From Spirosoma sp. (GTDB taxonomy: Bacteria > Bacteroidota > Bacteroidia > Cytophagales > Spirosomataceae), in the NCBI RefSeq assembly GCF_026391055.1, contig NZ_JAPLET010000031.1, positions 186,001-250,000 on the forward strand: DNA of 64,000 bases. Reading direction: 5' to 3'. The translations under genes and the position numbers were made by a program. The notes beneath the pieces were generated by a model. The model ran no database searches, had not been told where the DNA came from, and worked only from the letters and a program-made list of their open reading frames with translations. Shown here piece by piece: positions 1 to 9,400 of this stretch (position 1 is its first letter; each line of letters begins with the position of its first letter).

Positions 1-256
1 CGTCCAATCGACGCCCCACTACATATAGTTTGTTAGGCATGAGTTCCAGGTAATTCACGTTCAGCTTCTGCAGCAAAATAGACACCAGGGCAAAGTCAAC
101 CTCATTTTTAGCCAGACTGTCAATTACCTTTTGCTGGTTCGTGACGTCCATAACCAGCTCAATGCCTTCGTGCTGGCGCATACAGCCCGCCAAAAAATAG
201 GGCCTCGCATACTTACCTATCGATACCACCCACATCGTCAGTTTGCCCGGAATGAC
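1..256 (-). pseudogene. LysR-family regulator remnant (effector-binding domain only)
   Basis: Read on the minus strand from 256 down, an open frame runs off the left edge and translates as the first part of a LysR substrate-binding domain. It has a GKLTMWVV strand, YARPYFLAGCMRQHEGIELV, VIDSLAKNEVDFALVS and LELMPNKLYVVG, all typical of this family. A stop codon at 257-259 lies directly before it, and the N-terminal helix-turn-helix half is absent: upstream is only a hairpin and then the next gene. The first in-frame ATG is inside the domain. The regulator therefore looks truncated, keeping its ligand-binding half without its DNA-binding half. A frameshift or a stand-alone effector domain are less likely alternatives. 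The rest lies outside the window. Confidence 0.7.
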
Positions 257-268
257 TTAAATTTGATG

Positions 269-307
269 GGGTTAAGCCGGTAGCTATCGGCACTACCGGC
301 TTAACCC
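269..307 (-). terminator. hairpin terminator of the polysaccharide locus
   Basis: Two perfectly complementary 15-base arms (269-283 and 293-307) flank a 9-base loop, 6 bases beyond the stop of the minus-strand gene at 314. No long T-run follows, so termination is inferred from position and stem strength. It separates the polysaccharide locus from the LysR remnant. Confidence 0.6.
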
Positions 308-313
308 AATCGT

Positions 314-2788
314 TCATTTATAGTCCAGCGAGGTAGTTGCAGTACAGGCTTTATCAACCCGAAAACGTATCCATCGGGCTTGAAAATCTGAGGGAAATGT
401 ATGGGTCACGGGTTGGCCAGGGGCTACGGTAAAGGTCTTGTACGCCATCCATTGGCCCGTGCCAACGGGGTCTGCCTCCACCGTAAAGGTAACTGGTGAA
501 GCGGCTTTATGCGACAGGGTCAGCGTACGCTTGTCGTAAAAACCAATCAGATAAGGATCAGATGGGATGTTCGCGGCCACGGTCGCGTCTTTCCACGGTC
601 CACCGCGCCCCGTTGGTTTGCCCAGTTTCCAGAGGTCGTCGATAGCACCTGCCCAAATAGCCGCCTTCCGGTCGTCCGACACGATGATATGCTCTTTCCC
701 AGCTGCCGATGCCAGATCAATTCCCGTCATCACCAGCAAGCCGCGGTACGAGGCATAATCGTTGATACGAAGCTGGTGCGAGGCAATGGGCCTGACTTTG
801 GCGTAGCCATCCGCGTTTTCGGCCGGGAGTTCGTAGAAGGTACCATGGCAGTTGAACAGGTCGCGCTCAGTGGCAACTTCCCGACAAATACGCAGGCTGC
901 CTTCGTTGGTAAGTTGCGTAAACCGCTCGTCTCCCAGCGGGAAACGCCAGCGCCGACCTTTTTCGTCCACAACCAGTACCGACGAAGCCTCGACGGAAAT
1001 AACCTCTTTGGGAATGGCAAATTTGGCCTGAATAAACGCCTGGGTTGTATCGTCCTGCTTCCGCACCAGCTTCATAGCCGCATCCAGTTCGTAATAGCCG
1101 ACGGTTTTGGGCTTTCCATTAGTGTATTCCTGGGCCAGCAGGCCAAGCGCCCGTCGGTTATCCCCCAGGCCATAGAGCAGTCCACCCGTGGTGGTGGGTG
1201 CTATTACCGGGCTGAGCCCAGCAAACATCAGATTGGCGGCTGTGGGCCGGTTGTCGTTGGCCGAGTAGGTAAACTGGGTCGTTAGCCGGGCGGCTTTATC
1301 CGTCCGAACCCGAATCCATTCGCCGGGCATATTGGCAGCAAATGTAACTCGGGTGGCCTGTTGGCCCGCCATCGAACTCGTTTGCAGGGTTGTCCAGTTG
1401 CCCGTGCCGTTTTTGTCGACCTCAAACGTAAGCGTAACGGTTCCCTCACTGTGGTTCTGCACCCAGGCCGAGCGGTTGGCCCAGCCCGCAAACAGGAACG
1501 GTTCGGAATAACCGCCAGCCGCTACGGCCTCATTCAGCCAAACGGCACCCTCGGCGGTGTTGGGGCCAAGCTGATCGGGCAGGGTCAGGGGCGTAAACCA
1601 CAGGTTGGAGTTCGACTGCCCCGGCCCTTCGATGCCTCCTTTCTCCTTTCGCTTGTTCAAAAACTCTTTCTGCGCGGAATCGTCGCAGCCAAACACCAGC
1701 CGGTCATTCCAGCGGGTAAAATCGCCAATCACTTTCAGGTAAGCCGATCGGGGCCGGATTCCGACCGTGTTCGATACTGAAAACGTAGCCGGAAACCGCC
1801 AGAACAGGCCGTGCATTGTCATCAGATAATCCGGTTTACCCCCCAGCCCTACATCCCGAATCCGGGGCCATTCGGTATTCCAGCCGTGGGCTCCGTCGTA
1901 GGTGTGGCTGGCTTTGGGAAGCCGGAAAAATGACCACTTGCCATTCCCCCGCACGCCCAGCAACACCGATTTATGGTCCCAACCGGTGGCCCAGATCGGG
2001 TCGATGGCCGGATTTGCATTGCCATAGATGCCGCCGGGGCCAGTCACTTCCACAAACTGATTCCGGCGTACGACAGTCCAGTCTTTCCCGTTCCATTCGG
2101 CGAGGACTCCCGCTTCAATATCGAACTGTTTGAGCGCCAGGGGACCGGGTTCCCCATTGTTGGAATATACCATCACCCCCTGCCCCGAGTACACGCCTTT
2201 CCCGTGGGCACCGGGCAGCAGCGTACCCATATGGTTATTGGACATATCATCTTTCTTCGGTTGCTTTACATTGCCATCGGGGTAGAGCAGCATCGTTTTC
2301 AGACTTTGGGCATTCACCCGATAAAAGCCCTCTTCCATTGTGGCAAGTAACAGATTCTGTTTGGGATCGGTTAGGTCCCGCGCCAGCCCCGTATAGCGGC
2401 CCGGTGCTACTGAATAGGGAATGGTTCGTACCTGCCGATCGGCATCTATGGCATAGGGGCCAATAAATAACTGATTGCTCTCCCGATGAATCATGCGATT
2501 GGCGGGCGTCCCTCCGGTACTTTCCGGGCGGGTCGTTACAGAAAGATCAGCGGTGATTTCATACAGTTTATCCGATGAGCCAAACGGCAGGTGAGGCCCG
2601 TAGGTAACCACCCACAGGCGATTAGCCCAAGGCACCACGGCCCCGGTGCCACATTCCCCCTCATTATTGTAATAAGCCAGATGCGGGTAAATGCCGCTAA
2701 ACTGAGGGTGGGCAGGTTTATTCTGGGCGTTTGCCGTGCCCAGGACAAAAAGCAAACAGACGAGTAGTCGAAAACCGGTAGCGGTCAT
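314..2788 (-). CDS. secreted protein of unknown function in a GH44 polysaccharide locus, with duplicated module
   Basis: 824 residues with an N-terminal signal peptide (hydrophobic residues about 6-18, cleavage near ANA-Q) and no lipobox, so probably periplasmic or surface-exposed. I do not recognise the family. Strand-rich segments such as NRLWVVTYGP, NQLFIGPY and NLLLATMEEGFYRV suggest beta-propeller-like repeats in the first 400 residues. Residues about 441-508 and 756-823 are an internal duplication: they align without gaps, with about 24 of 68 identical, sharing GTG-W, a W-I-R-x-R pair of strands and D-K-A. Each copy is probably a small beta-sandwich closing one half of the protein. It is the last gene of the locus, 27 bases after the GH44 gene and on the same strand, so it probably acts on or binds the same glycan. 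No catalytic motif was recognised. Confidence 0.75.
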   Translation of the reverse strand: MTATGFRLLVCLLFVLGTANAQNKPAHPQFSGIYPHLAYYNNEGECGTGAVVPWANRLWVVTYGPHLPFGSSDKLYEITADLSVTTRPESTGGTPANRMIHRESNQLFIGPYAIDADRQVRTIPYSVAPGRYTGLARDLTDPKQNLLLATMEEGFYRVNAQSLKTMLLYPDGNVKQPKKDDMSNNHMGTLLPGAHGKGVYSGQGVMVYSNNGEPGPLALKQFDIEAGVLAEWNGKDWTVVRRNQFVEVTGPGGIYGNANPAIDPIWATGWDHKSVLLGVRGNGKWSFFRLPKASHTYDGAHGWNTEWPRIRDVGLGGKPDYLMTMHGLFWRFPATFSVSNTVGIRPRSAYLKVIGDFTRWNDRLVFGCDDSAQKEFLNKRKEKGGIEGPGQSNSNLWFTPLTLPDQLGPNTAEGAVWLNEAVAAGGYSEPFLFAGWANRSAWVQNHSEGTVTLTFEVDKNGTGNWTTLQTSSMAGQQATRVTFAANMPGEWIRVRTDKAARLTTQFTYSANDNRPTAANLMFAGLSPVIAPTTTGGLLYGLGDNRRALGLLAQEYTNGKPKTVGYYELDAAMKLVRKQDDTTQAFIQAKFAIPKEVISVEASSVLVVDEKGRRWRFPLGDERFTQLTNEGSLRICREVATERDLFNCHGTFYELPAENADGYAKVRPIASHQLRINDYASYRGLLVMTGIDLASAAGKEHIIVSDDRKAAIWAGAIDDLWKLGKPTGRGGPWKDATVAANIPSDPYLIGFYDKRTLTLSHKAASPVTFTVEADPVGTGQWMAYKTFTVAPGQPVTHTFPSDFQARWIRFRVDKACTATTSLDYK

Positions 2789-2815
2789 ACGGAATAATAA
2801 AAAAGAAGGTGAATA

Positions 2816-4678
2816 TCAACGTTTGATAAAACGGGTGGTCTGTACGCCCTTTGCCGATTCCAGCAGCAGCGTATAAACGCCGTGCGGCAGTGCCGACAGG
2901 TCGTACTGTTTCCCTGTAGGTTGTTTAAACTGATAGAGCCGGCGTCCCTGCGCATCCACAACGGTAAGCGTTTCGAAAGGCTGGTCGGTGTCGACCGTTA
3001 CAATACCCGTGCCGGGGTTAGGGAAAACCGAAACCGCTTTTTGCAGGGGTTCGGTTGCCGTCAACAGCGATTCGGTCAGGGTCATGGTGGTGATCGAAAG
3101 CGGAGGCAGGGTCAGCGTGGCGGCATTTCCGGCGAAATAGACAGGAACGGGTTGCAGCGCATTTTTACTGTGCGACACGAAGGTTTCCTCAGCGGGCAGG
3201 GCCGCCAGCCGTAACGCCTGTACCGGGGCCGTTGGGGTCTTGAAATTAGCAATATTGAGGGTGGCTATCTGGCCAGCTGTCGTTGAGCGGTTTACCAACA
3301 CCACCGTCAGGGTGTCTCCTCCCCTGTTGACTGACGGATAGGCCGACACCAGCGTTTCGTTGCTCGATGTACCCTTCACTGCGGTGATCTGGTTGTACCG
3401 GGCAAACAGGTGCAGCGTTTCCCACATGCCGACCTTCCACGACCAGGGGGTAAAAATGGCTACGTCTTTCTGCATAAATTCACCCAGCATGGAGGCATAC
3501 CAAACCGCCGTAACGGAAGGGTCGCTGCTTTTTACGTCTATTTCAGTTATTCCCAGCTTAACGCCGTGGTTCGGCCCCATGTATTGGGTCAGCCAGTCGT
3601 TGACCCGCCCAAAAATATATTCTTTGGTAAGGCTGCTATTCCAGTTTCCCGTCAGGTCTTTTACGCCGTTTGCACCAGGATAGTCATACGTCTGGTCGAA
3701 AAAAACGCGGTGTAGTTGCACGATCTGCTCCGGGCTGCTTTCGCCGGGGTAAAAATGAAGATCCAGCACATCGAGCAGGCGAACGCCCGACGCTTTTTGC
3801 TCCTCGGCGCATCGCTTAATGAAATACGCCAGCCAGGACAAATACTGCCCATCAGACAGGGTGGTGCGGTTCATCCAGTGGTACCAATGCCACTCATTGG
3901 CCGTGGCGGGGCCTACCAGCTTTATGCCGGGGAAGCGTGCCCGTGCCTGTTTAGCAACGGCGAAATAGCGCTGCATAAACGCTTCGGCAGAGAGAGAGTT
4001 ATTGACCACATCGTCGTGCGTACCGTTCCAGATTTCGGGCTCATTGTCCATATTCCAGTAGGTTAGCCGCCCATCGGGAATGGAAAGCCGGTTTCGCCAG
4101 TGGTCCAAAAGGCCCACCGTCGAGTCGGCGGGCCAGTCTTGCAGGTAGCGGTCGGGGTTGCCGTTTGTCAATGCCTGATTGCCCCCGGCAGGGTTCAGCG
4201 TTCCGCCCCCGGCCAGATTCTGATTTACGCCTGTCCACCACTGCGAGCGGTTATAGCCCCAGTCGTCGAAGTTGGCGGTTGACGTTGCGGCTACTTTCCC
4301 AATTAGCTGGAACGACCACATGCCCGTTACAGACGAGGCTAAACTGTCCTGAAGCAACCGAACAGCTTTATCCCAATCGTTCGTATAAACGTTATTATAC
4401 CAATCGGGGTGGCTCGACAGCCGTTTGCGCCAGTTGTATTTAGTTGAATTGTTGCCCCCGCCCTGGCGCAGAAACCGCATCCCCGACTCGCGAAGCCGCA
4501 CCCACTGCGCGGCCGTTGAGCCGGTGGTACTGCTCTGACCGGGCAGCATACCGTTGCCGCCGTAGAGGTAGGGTGAAATGGGTTTTTTCTCCAATGTGGG
4601 GTCTACAGCAAGGGTTACTCCCTGAGCCGGGGCAACGACCCCGACTCCCAGAAAGCTTATTAACAGCAACCAACGCAT
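2816..4678 (-). CDS. GH44 family endo-beta-1,4-glucanase/xyloglucanase with T9SS sorting domain
   Basis: 620 residues: signal peptide (1-18), a GH44 catalytic domain (about 22-530) and a type A T9SS C-terminal domain (about 545-620, beginning FPNPGTG and ending in a basic residue). The GH44 hallmark W-N-M-D-N-E-P-E-I-W is at 208-217, giving E213 as the probable acid/base; E379 in GITEIDV is the probable nucleophile. Known GH44 enzymes are retaining endo-enzymes on beta-1,4-glucans, often xyloglucan. Here the product would cross the outer membrane by T9SS and be attached or released outside, where it would feed oligosaccharides to the SusC/SusD pair encoded just upstream. A terminator-like hairpin lies between susD and this gene, so it may also have its own promoter. 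Confidence 0.88.
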   Translation of the reverse strand: MRWLLLISFLGVGVVAPAQGVTLAVDPTLEKKPISPYLYGGNGMLPGQSSTTGSTAAQWVRLRESGMRFLRQGGGNNSTKYNWRKRLSSHPDWYNNVYTNDWDKAVRLLQDSLASSVTGMWSFQLIGKVAATSTANFDDWGYNRSQWWTGVNQNLAGGGTLNPAGGNQALTNGNPDRYLQDWPADSTVGLLDHWRNRLSIPDGRLTYWNMDNEPEIWNGTHDDVVNNSLSAEAFMQRYFAVAKQARARFPGIKLVGPATANEWHWYHWMNRTTLSDGQYLSWLAYFIKRCAEEQKASGVRLLDVLDLHFYPGESSPEQIVQLHRVFFDQTYDYPGANGVKDLTGNWNSSLTKEYIFGRVNDWLTQYMGPNHGVKLGITEIDVKSSDPSVTAVWYASMLGEFMQKDVAIFTPWSWKVGMWETLHLFARYNQITAVKGTSSNETLVSAYPSVNRGGDTLTVVLVNRSTTAGQIATLNIANFKTPTAPVQALRLAALPAEETFVSHSKNALQPVPVYFAGNAATLTLPPLSITTMTLTESLLTATEPLQKAVSVFPNPGTGIVTVDTDQPFETLTVVDAQGRRLYQFKQPTGKQYDLSALPHGVYTLLLESAKGVQTTRFIKR

Positions 4679-4752
4679 ACGTTTAATCTGGTTAGTACCC
4701 GTCGTTCTGTTTCATGTTAGTATCAATCTGGATCTAAGCCGCCGGGATAGCC

Positions 4753-4760
4753 CAAAGATA
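4753..4760 (-). promoter_or_regulatory. possible -7 box upstream of GH44 gene
   Basis: The minus strand reads TATCTTTG, an exact TAnnTTTG match to the Bacteroidota -7 element, 75 bases before the GH44 start. No TTG is found at the usual 19-base distance; the nearest is 26 bases away. It lies after the hairpin at 4828-4848, which would make sense if GH44 were transcribed separately from susCD. Confidence 0.3.
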
Positions 4761-4819
4761 CTGCTGATTGGTCCAGCTTGTTGGCACAATTAAAGTCCTT
4801 GTGTTGGCCCATACTCACC

Positions 4820-4848
4820 AAAAAAATGGGTGAGACAATGTCTCACCC
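4820..4848 (-). terminator. intrinsic terminator after susD
   Basis: Arms of 10 bases (4828-4837 and 4839-4848) around one central base form a near-perfect hairpin. On the minus strand it is followed at once by a run of Ts (complement of 4820-4826). It lies 63 bases beyond the susD stop and is the most canonical intrinsic terminator of the locus, so susCD mRNA should mostly end or attenuate here. Confidence 0.75.
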
Positions 4849-4910
4849 GTTTCTTGACCAACCTTGTAATTCACTTGTTTCCAAACGATACTTACTGATG
4901 GATAACTACC

Positions 4911-6356
4911 TTAATAACCCGGGTTCTGGGTCAAATTCGGGTTCAGCGTCATTTCCCGGAACGGAATTGGATACAATCGCCGGGTGGGTGCCGGACTCAT
5001 GTTGGCGTTCGCAGGGTCAGTAGCCGTGTACTTTGCTTTGAAAGCCTGCATGGTCGCGACCTCTTTATCCCACCGGATGAGATCGTACCACCGATGCCCC
5101 TCGAAAGCCAGCTCCACCCGGCGCTCCTGTTCGATAGCCAATTGCGTATCTGTCTTCGACAGGCCCGTTTTTTCAACCAGCCCGGCCCGCTTTCGTATAC
5201 TGTTTACCTGCGTCAGGGCCAGGTCTGTTTTTCCATTGTTGTTAGCCGCTTCGGCATACATCAGCAGCACATCGGCATAGCGCAGTACTGGCCAGTCGTT
5301 TTCCCCTTCGTTCTGGAGCGTGACATAGTAAATGAATTTCTTGGCCCAGTAATAAACGTTGGGAGCCGTTCCGTAGATGCCCATAAACGCATCCCGGCGT
5401 ACGTCGCCTTTTTCGTAAGCGTCGAACAGGTCCTGCGTTCCGGTGTTAAAACTATTGCCCGTCACGCCGATGATCGACGTACCGGATGGCTGGGGCGCAA
5501 AGTTTGCCGAGTAGGAATTCCCTTCGCCAAAGCCCCCACTCACGTACTGGACGGCAAACACGATTTCGTCGTTGTTATCGCGCCCGACACCAAACACATC
5601 AGTAATATTGGGCAGAATCCGGTAGGTTCCGGCGGCAATGACCTCGGCTAGTTTGGCTTCTGCCTCGGGCCATTTTTTCTGTTGCAGATACACTTTACCC
5701 AGCAGCGATTTGGCCGCACCCGTGGTAGCTCGCCCAATATTGGCGCCCGTGTATTTGGCAGGCAGCACTTTTTCGGCCTCCAGCAAGTCCTTTTCAATCT
5801 GGCCATATACCGTAGCTGCCGGGCTTCGTTTATAGGTGTAGGCGTCTGCTTCGGTCGTTATTTCTTTCAGCACCAGCGGCACATCGCCGAAATAGCGTAC
5901 CAGGTTGAAATACATGAGTGCCCGCAAAAACTTGGCCTCACCGGTATATTGGTCCTTGGTCGTTGTGCTGGCAAAGGTTACCGGCCCTATTTTGTCGAGG
6001 ATGACGTTACAGTTCGAGATGGTCCGGTAAGCGTCGTTCCAGGCTGCCGACATGTTGGTACTGGACGGCTGGTAGGTAAGTTTATCCAGTTCACCCTGCC
6101 CGACTTCGTTCTCACCGAAGGTCCGGGTGTTGTCCGATGGCACCTCGGTATACAGAAAATACGAGTTGTAGATACCCCGCAGGTTACCATAGGCCCCGGT
6201 CAGGGCCGACCGGATGTCGGCTTCGCTTTTATAAAAGCTGCCAACGGGAATGACGTCCTGCGGAATCAGGTCAACGAATTTTTCTCCGCAACCCGTCGTC
6301 AGGCTGATAAGGCCGGTGAGTACGAGTAATTTTATTGCTTTCGTGTACGGTTTCAT
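4911..6356 (-). CDS. SusD/RagB-type starch-binding outer membrane lipoprotein
   Basis: 481 residues with a lipoprotein signal (TKAIKLLVLTGLISLTTGC; lipobox LTTGC, Cys about 23). The N-terminal SusD-like region with TPR helices contains AWNDAYRTISNCNVILDKI and AKFLRALMYFNLVRYFGDVPL. The C-terminal RagB/SusD part contains WPVLRYADVLLMYAEA, RRVELAFEGHRWYDLIRW and a final YPIPFREMTLNPNLTQNPGY. Length and motifs are typical. It caps the SusC transporter, starts 47 bases after the susC stop, and probably binds glucan or xyloglucan oligosaccharides released by the GH44 enzyme. The substrate is inferred from the neighbours only. Confidence 0.95.
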   Translation of the reverse strand: MKPYTKAIKLLVLTGLISLTTGCGEKFVDLIPQDVIPVGSFYKSEADIRSALTGAYGNLRGIYNSYFLYTEVPSDNTRTFGENEVGQGELDKLTYQPSSTNMSAAWNDAYRTISNCNVILDKIGPVTFASTTTKDQYTGEAKFLRALMYFNLVRYFGDVPLVLKEITTEADAYTYKRSPAATVYGQIEKDLLEAEKVLPAKYTGANIGRATTGAAKSLLGKVYLQQKKWPEAEAKLAEVIAAGTYRILPNITDVFGVGRDNNDEIVFAVQYVSGGFGEGNSYSANFAPQPSGTSIIGVTGNSFNTGTQDLFDAYEKGDVRRDAFMGIYGTAPNVYYWAKKFIYYVTLQNEGENDWPVLRYADVLLMYAEAANNNGKTDLALTQVNSIRKRAGLVEKTGLSKTDTQLAIEQERRVELAFEGHRWYDLIRWDKEVATMQAFKAKYTATDPANANMSPAPTRRLYPIPFREMTLNPNLTQNPGY

Positions 6357-6403
6357 ACGCTTTTCAGGAGTTAACGATCGACAATTCTTGAGGCATCAAC
6401 AGG

Positions 6404-9400
6404 TTAGAAGCCGATATTGAGGCCAATGGTGTAGGTACGTGCCAGTGGGTAGGTACCCTGATCGACGCCAATCTGCACGGGCGAATCCGGCACGGTGTTG
6501 GTCTCCGGATTATACCAGGGATAGCTGGTGAAGGTGAACAGGTTCTGTCCCGTTACATAGATGCGGGCCGACTGTAGCTTGATCTTGTTCAGCCATACCG
6601 TTGGTACCGAGTAGCCGAAGGTGAGGTTGCGGATTCGGACAAACGAACCATCGAAAAGCAGCCGGTCGGTGAGGTTGTTGCCGGGGTGAATGCCCCCCGC
6701 CCCTGCCGCCGGGAAGTCGGTGTTTTGTGTGGGGTTGGCCGGGTCGAACTGGTTCCGGAAGTAAAGCGGAATGGTGTTGAATACCTGGTTTGCCCAGATG
6801 TGCCGCAGGTTTCCATTGATGACGTTGACGCCCTGTACACCCTGAAGAATGACGCTCAGGTCGAAGTTTTTGTACTGGAAGTTGTGGGTCATCCCCCAGA
6901 TATAGCTGGGTACGCCTTTGCCAATATACACCCGGTCGTTCTCGTCGATTTTGTTGTCGCCATTTTGGTCCCGGATCATCCAGTTCCCCACTTTATCGCC
7001 CGTTGTGAACTGGGCGTTCTTGCTAAGGTCATCGGCATTCTTGAAGATACCCGTCACCTGAAAGCCATACATGTTGCCCAGCGGGTCGCCCACGCGAACC
7101 TGATAAACGTTGTTCCAGCCAAAAATAGCCGCTACCGTTGGCAGCGACGCAGGGCCACCGAGGTCCATCACCTTGCTGCGGTTGCCCGAAATATTCCCGT
7201 CTATCGTCCAGCGAACAGCACCTACATTGAGGTTAGCCCGGGCGGAGAGTTCAAGGCCCCGGTTGCGCAGGCTGCCGATGTTGGTTCGGAAATTGGTAGC
7301 GTAGCCCACAATGCCCGGCAAGTCTTTCTGGAACAACATGCCGGTTGTCAGTCGATTGTAATAGTCGATACCCAAGGTGAAGCGGTCGTTCAGGAAGCCC
7401 ATTTCGAGGCCCAGGTCGGTCTGCACGTTTTTCTCCCAAGTCAGGTCGTAGTTGGCAAATCCGGTCTGGGCATAGCCGAAGGTCCGCGCCTGATTGAAGC
7501 TGTAGTTCCGGCCCTGTACGCTGTTGGTCCAGTTGAAACTACCGATGTTGGCATTCCCCGTTTCGCCGTAGCTGGCTCTGATCTTGAGTTCGCTGATGCT
7601 GTTTTTCAGGCCCGACCAGAACTTCTCTTCGCTGATCCGCCAGGCTCCCGAGATGGACGGGAACGTAGCAAATCGGTTGTTTGGACCAAAACGCGACGAT
7701 GCATCCCGCCGAATGGCGGCCGAAAAAATGTATTTACTCTTGAAATCGTAGGTAATACGTCCGCCCAATGACAAAAAAGCGTTCTGATCGTAGTTTAGCT
7801 CACCAATCCGGTCGGGGGAGGCCAGCGGGTTATCCAGCAGACTAGTCGTGTAACTACCCGACCGGCCCGACGTAGCCGTGTTTTTAGCCTGTAGTTTCTG
7901 AAGCGAGTACAGGGCCAGCAGCGAGAAGTTATGGTTACCAAACGCCTTGTTGTAGGTAGCTGTATTCTCCCAGAGCCAGTCCAGCGTGACAGTCTGCGAC
8001 TCGCGGGCGAAAATCTGACCTAACACCGGGTTCGTTGAGTTGGCGCGGGGAGCCGATTCGTTGGCCAGATTGGCTGGGATGTAGGCCGACTGATCGAAAA
8101 TACTCAGCGTTGACCCCAGCGTTGTTTTCAGCCGCAGGTTCGCAATCGGCTGCCATTCCAGAAAGCCATTGCCAAACAGCCGATAGCCTTTTAGGTTGTT
8201 GCGGCTAAGCTCCAGAACGGCCAGCGGGTTGTAGAGATTAGTCTGGTAAAAATTGGTGCCATTCGGGTTCGTATTGCCGTTGAAGGTCTGCGCGTAATCG
8301 CCATTGGGGGTATAAACCGGAATGGTCGGCGGCATGTCGATGGCCGAAATAATGGCGCTGGGCAACGACCGGGTACCGCTGGTTTCAGTACCGTTCGATC
8401 CGTTGAACTGCCCGGCCGCCTGCTGCTGAAACTGACTGCTGTAGGAAGGGGCCATCGACACGCCTAATTTGAGTTTAGGACTCAAGTCGGCATCCAGGTT
8501 AAAGCGCAGGTTATACCGTTCGTAAGCTGAACCTTTCAGGATACCATCCTGCTTGAAATACCCACCCGAGATGGCAAAGCGAACCTTATCGGTGCCGCCC
8601 GTGGCCGAAAGCTGGTAGTTACTGATGGTCGCCTGCCGGAAAATCGCATCCTGCCAATCGGTATCGGGCAAACTGTCGGGTTTGGTTTCAAATACTTTTG
8701 GGTAAGGTATATTCTTGAGCCTGGAGGCATAAATGGCGTTCTCGATGTACTGATCCCGATTCAGAAGCTGTACTTTCTTGGCCAGTTGCTGAATGCCCGT
8801 ATAGATGGATACGTTGAAGCTGGTTTTACCTGCTTTGCCCCGCTTGGTCGTTACAATAACAACACCGTTGGCCGCCCGTGACCCATAAATAGCCGCCGAA
8901 GCCGCGTCTTTCAGAATCTCCATCGACTCGATGTCCGTTGGGTTGATGAGCGCAAACTGGGCGGGGTCCTGTAGCGGATAACCGTCAACGACATACAGTG
9001 GTGTGCTGCCCGTACTCAGCGAACCAACTCCCCGAATACGGATAGTGGGTGGTGCCCCCGGCGTGCTCCCCCGGTCAGACTGTACCTGTACACCAGCCGC
9101 CAGCGCAGCCAGCGCTTCACCGGGTGTACTGACGGGCTGTATGCCAATATTTTTCCCTTCTACTTTGGCGATGGCCGTCGAGAGCGTTTTCCGCGACTGC
9201 TCACCATACCCGATCACGACAACCTCGCTCAAACTCTGGTTATCAACGCGCATCTGAATATCTACTGTTGTTCGGTTCCCTACGCTGACCTCCTGCTTCA
9301 GGTAGCCAACCGAGCTGAAGACCAGCACCGCGTTGGGCGTGGGTACACTGATTCGGTACTGGCCTTTCTCGTCGGTGGCGGTTCCAGTTGTGGTGCCTTT

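Noticed and set aside
509..1285. 258-codon frame on the plus strand opposite the 824-residue gene
   Set aside because: It lies antisense to a gene with signal peptide, internal duplication and locus context; the translation is low in recognisable motifs.
6686..7771. 361-codon frame opposite susC
   Set aside because: Antisense to a clear SusC barrel region; an effect of codon bias in GC-rich DNA.
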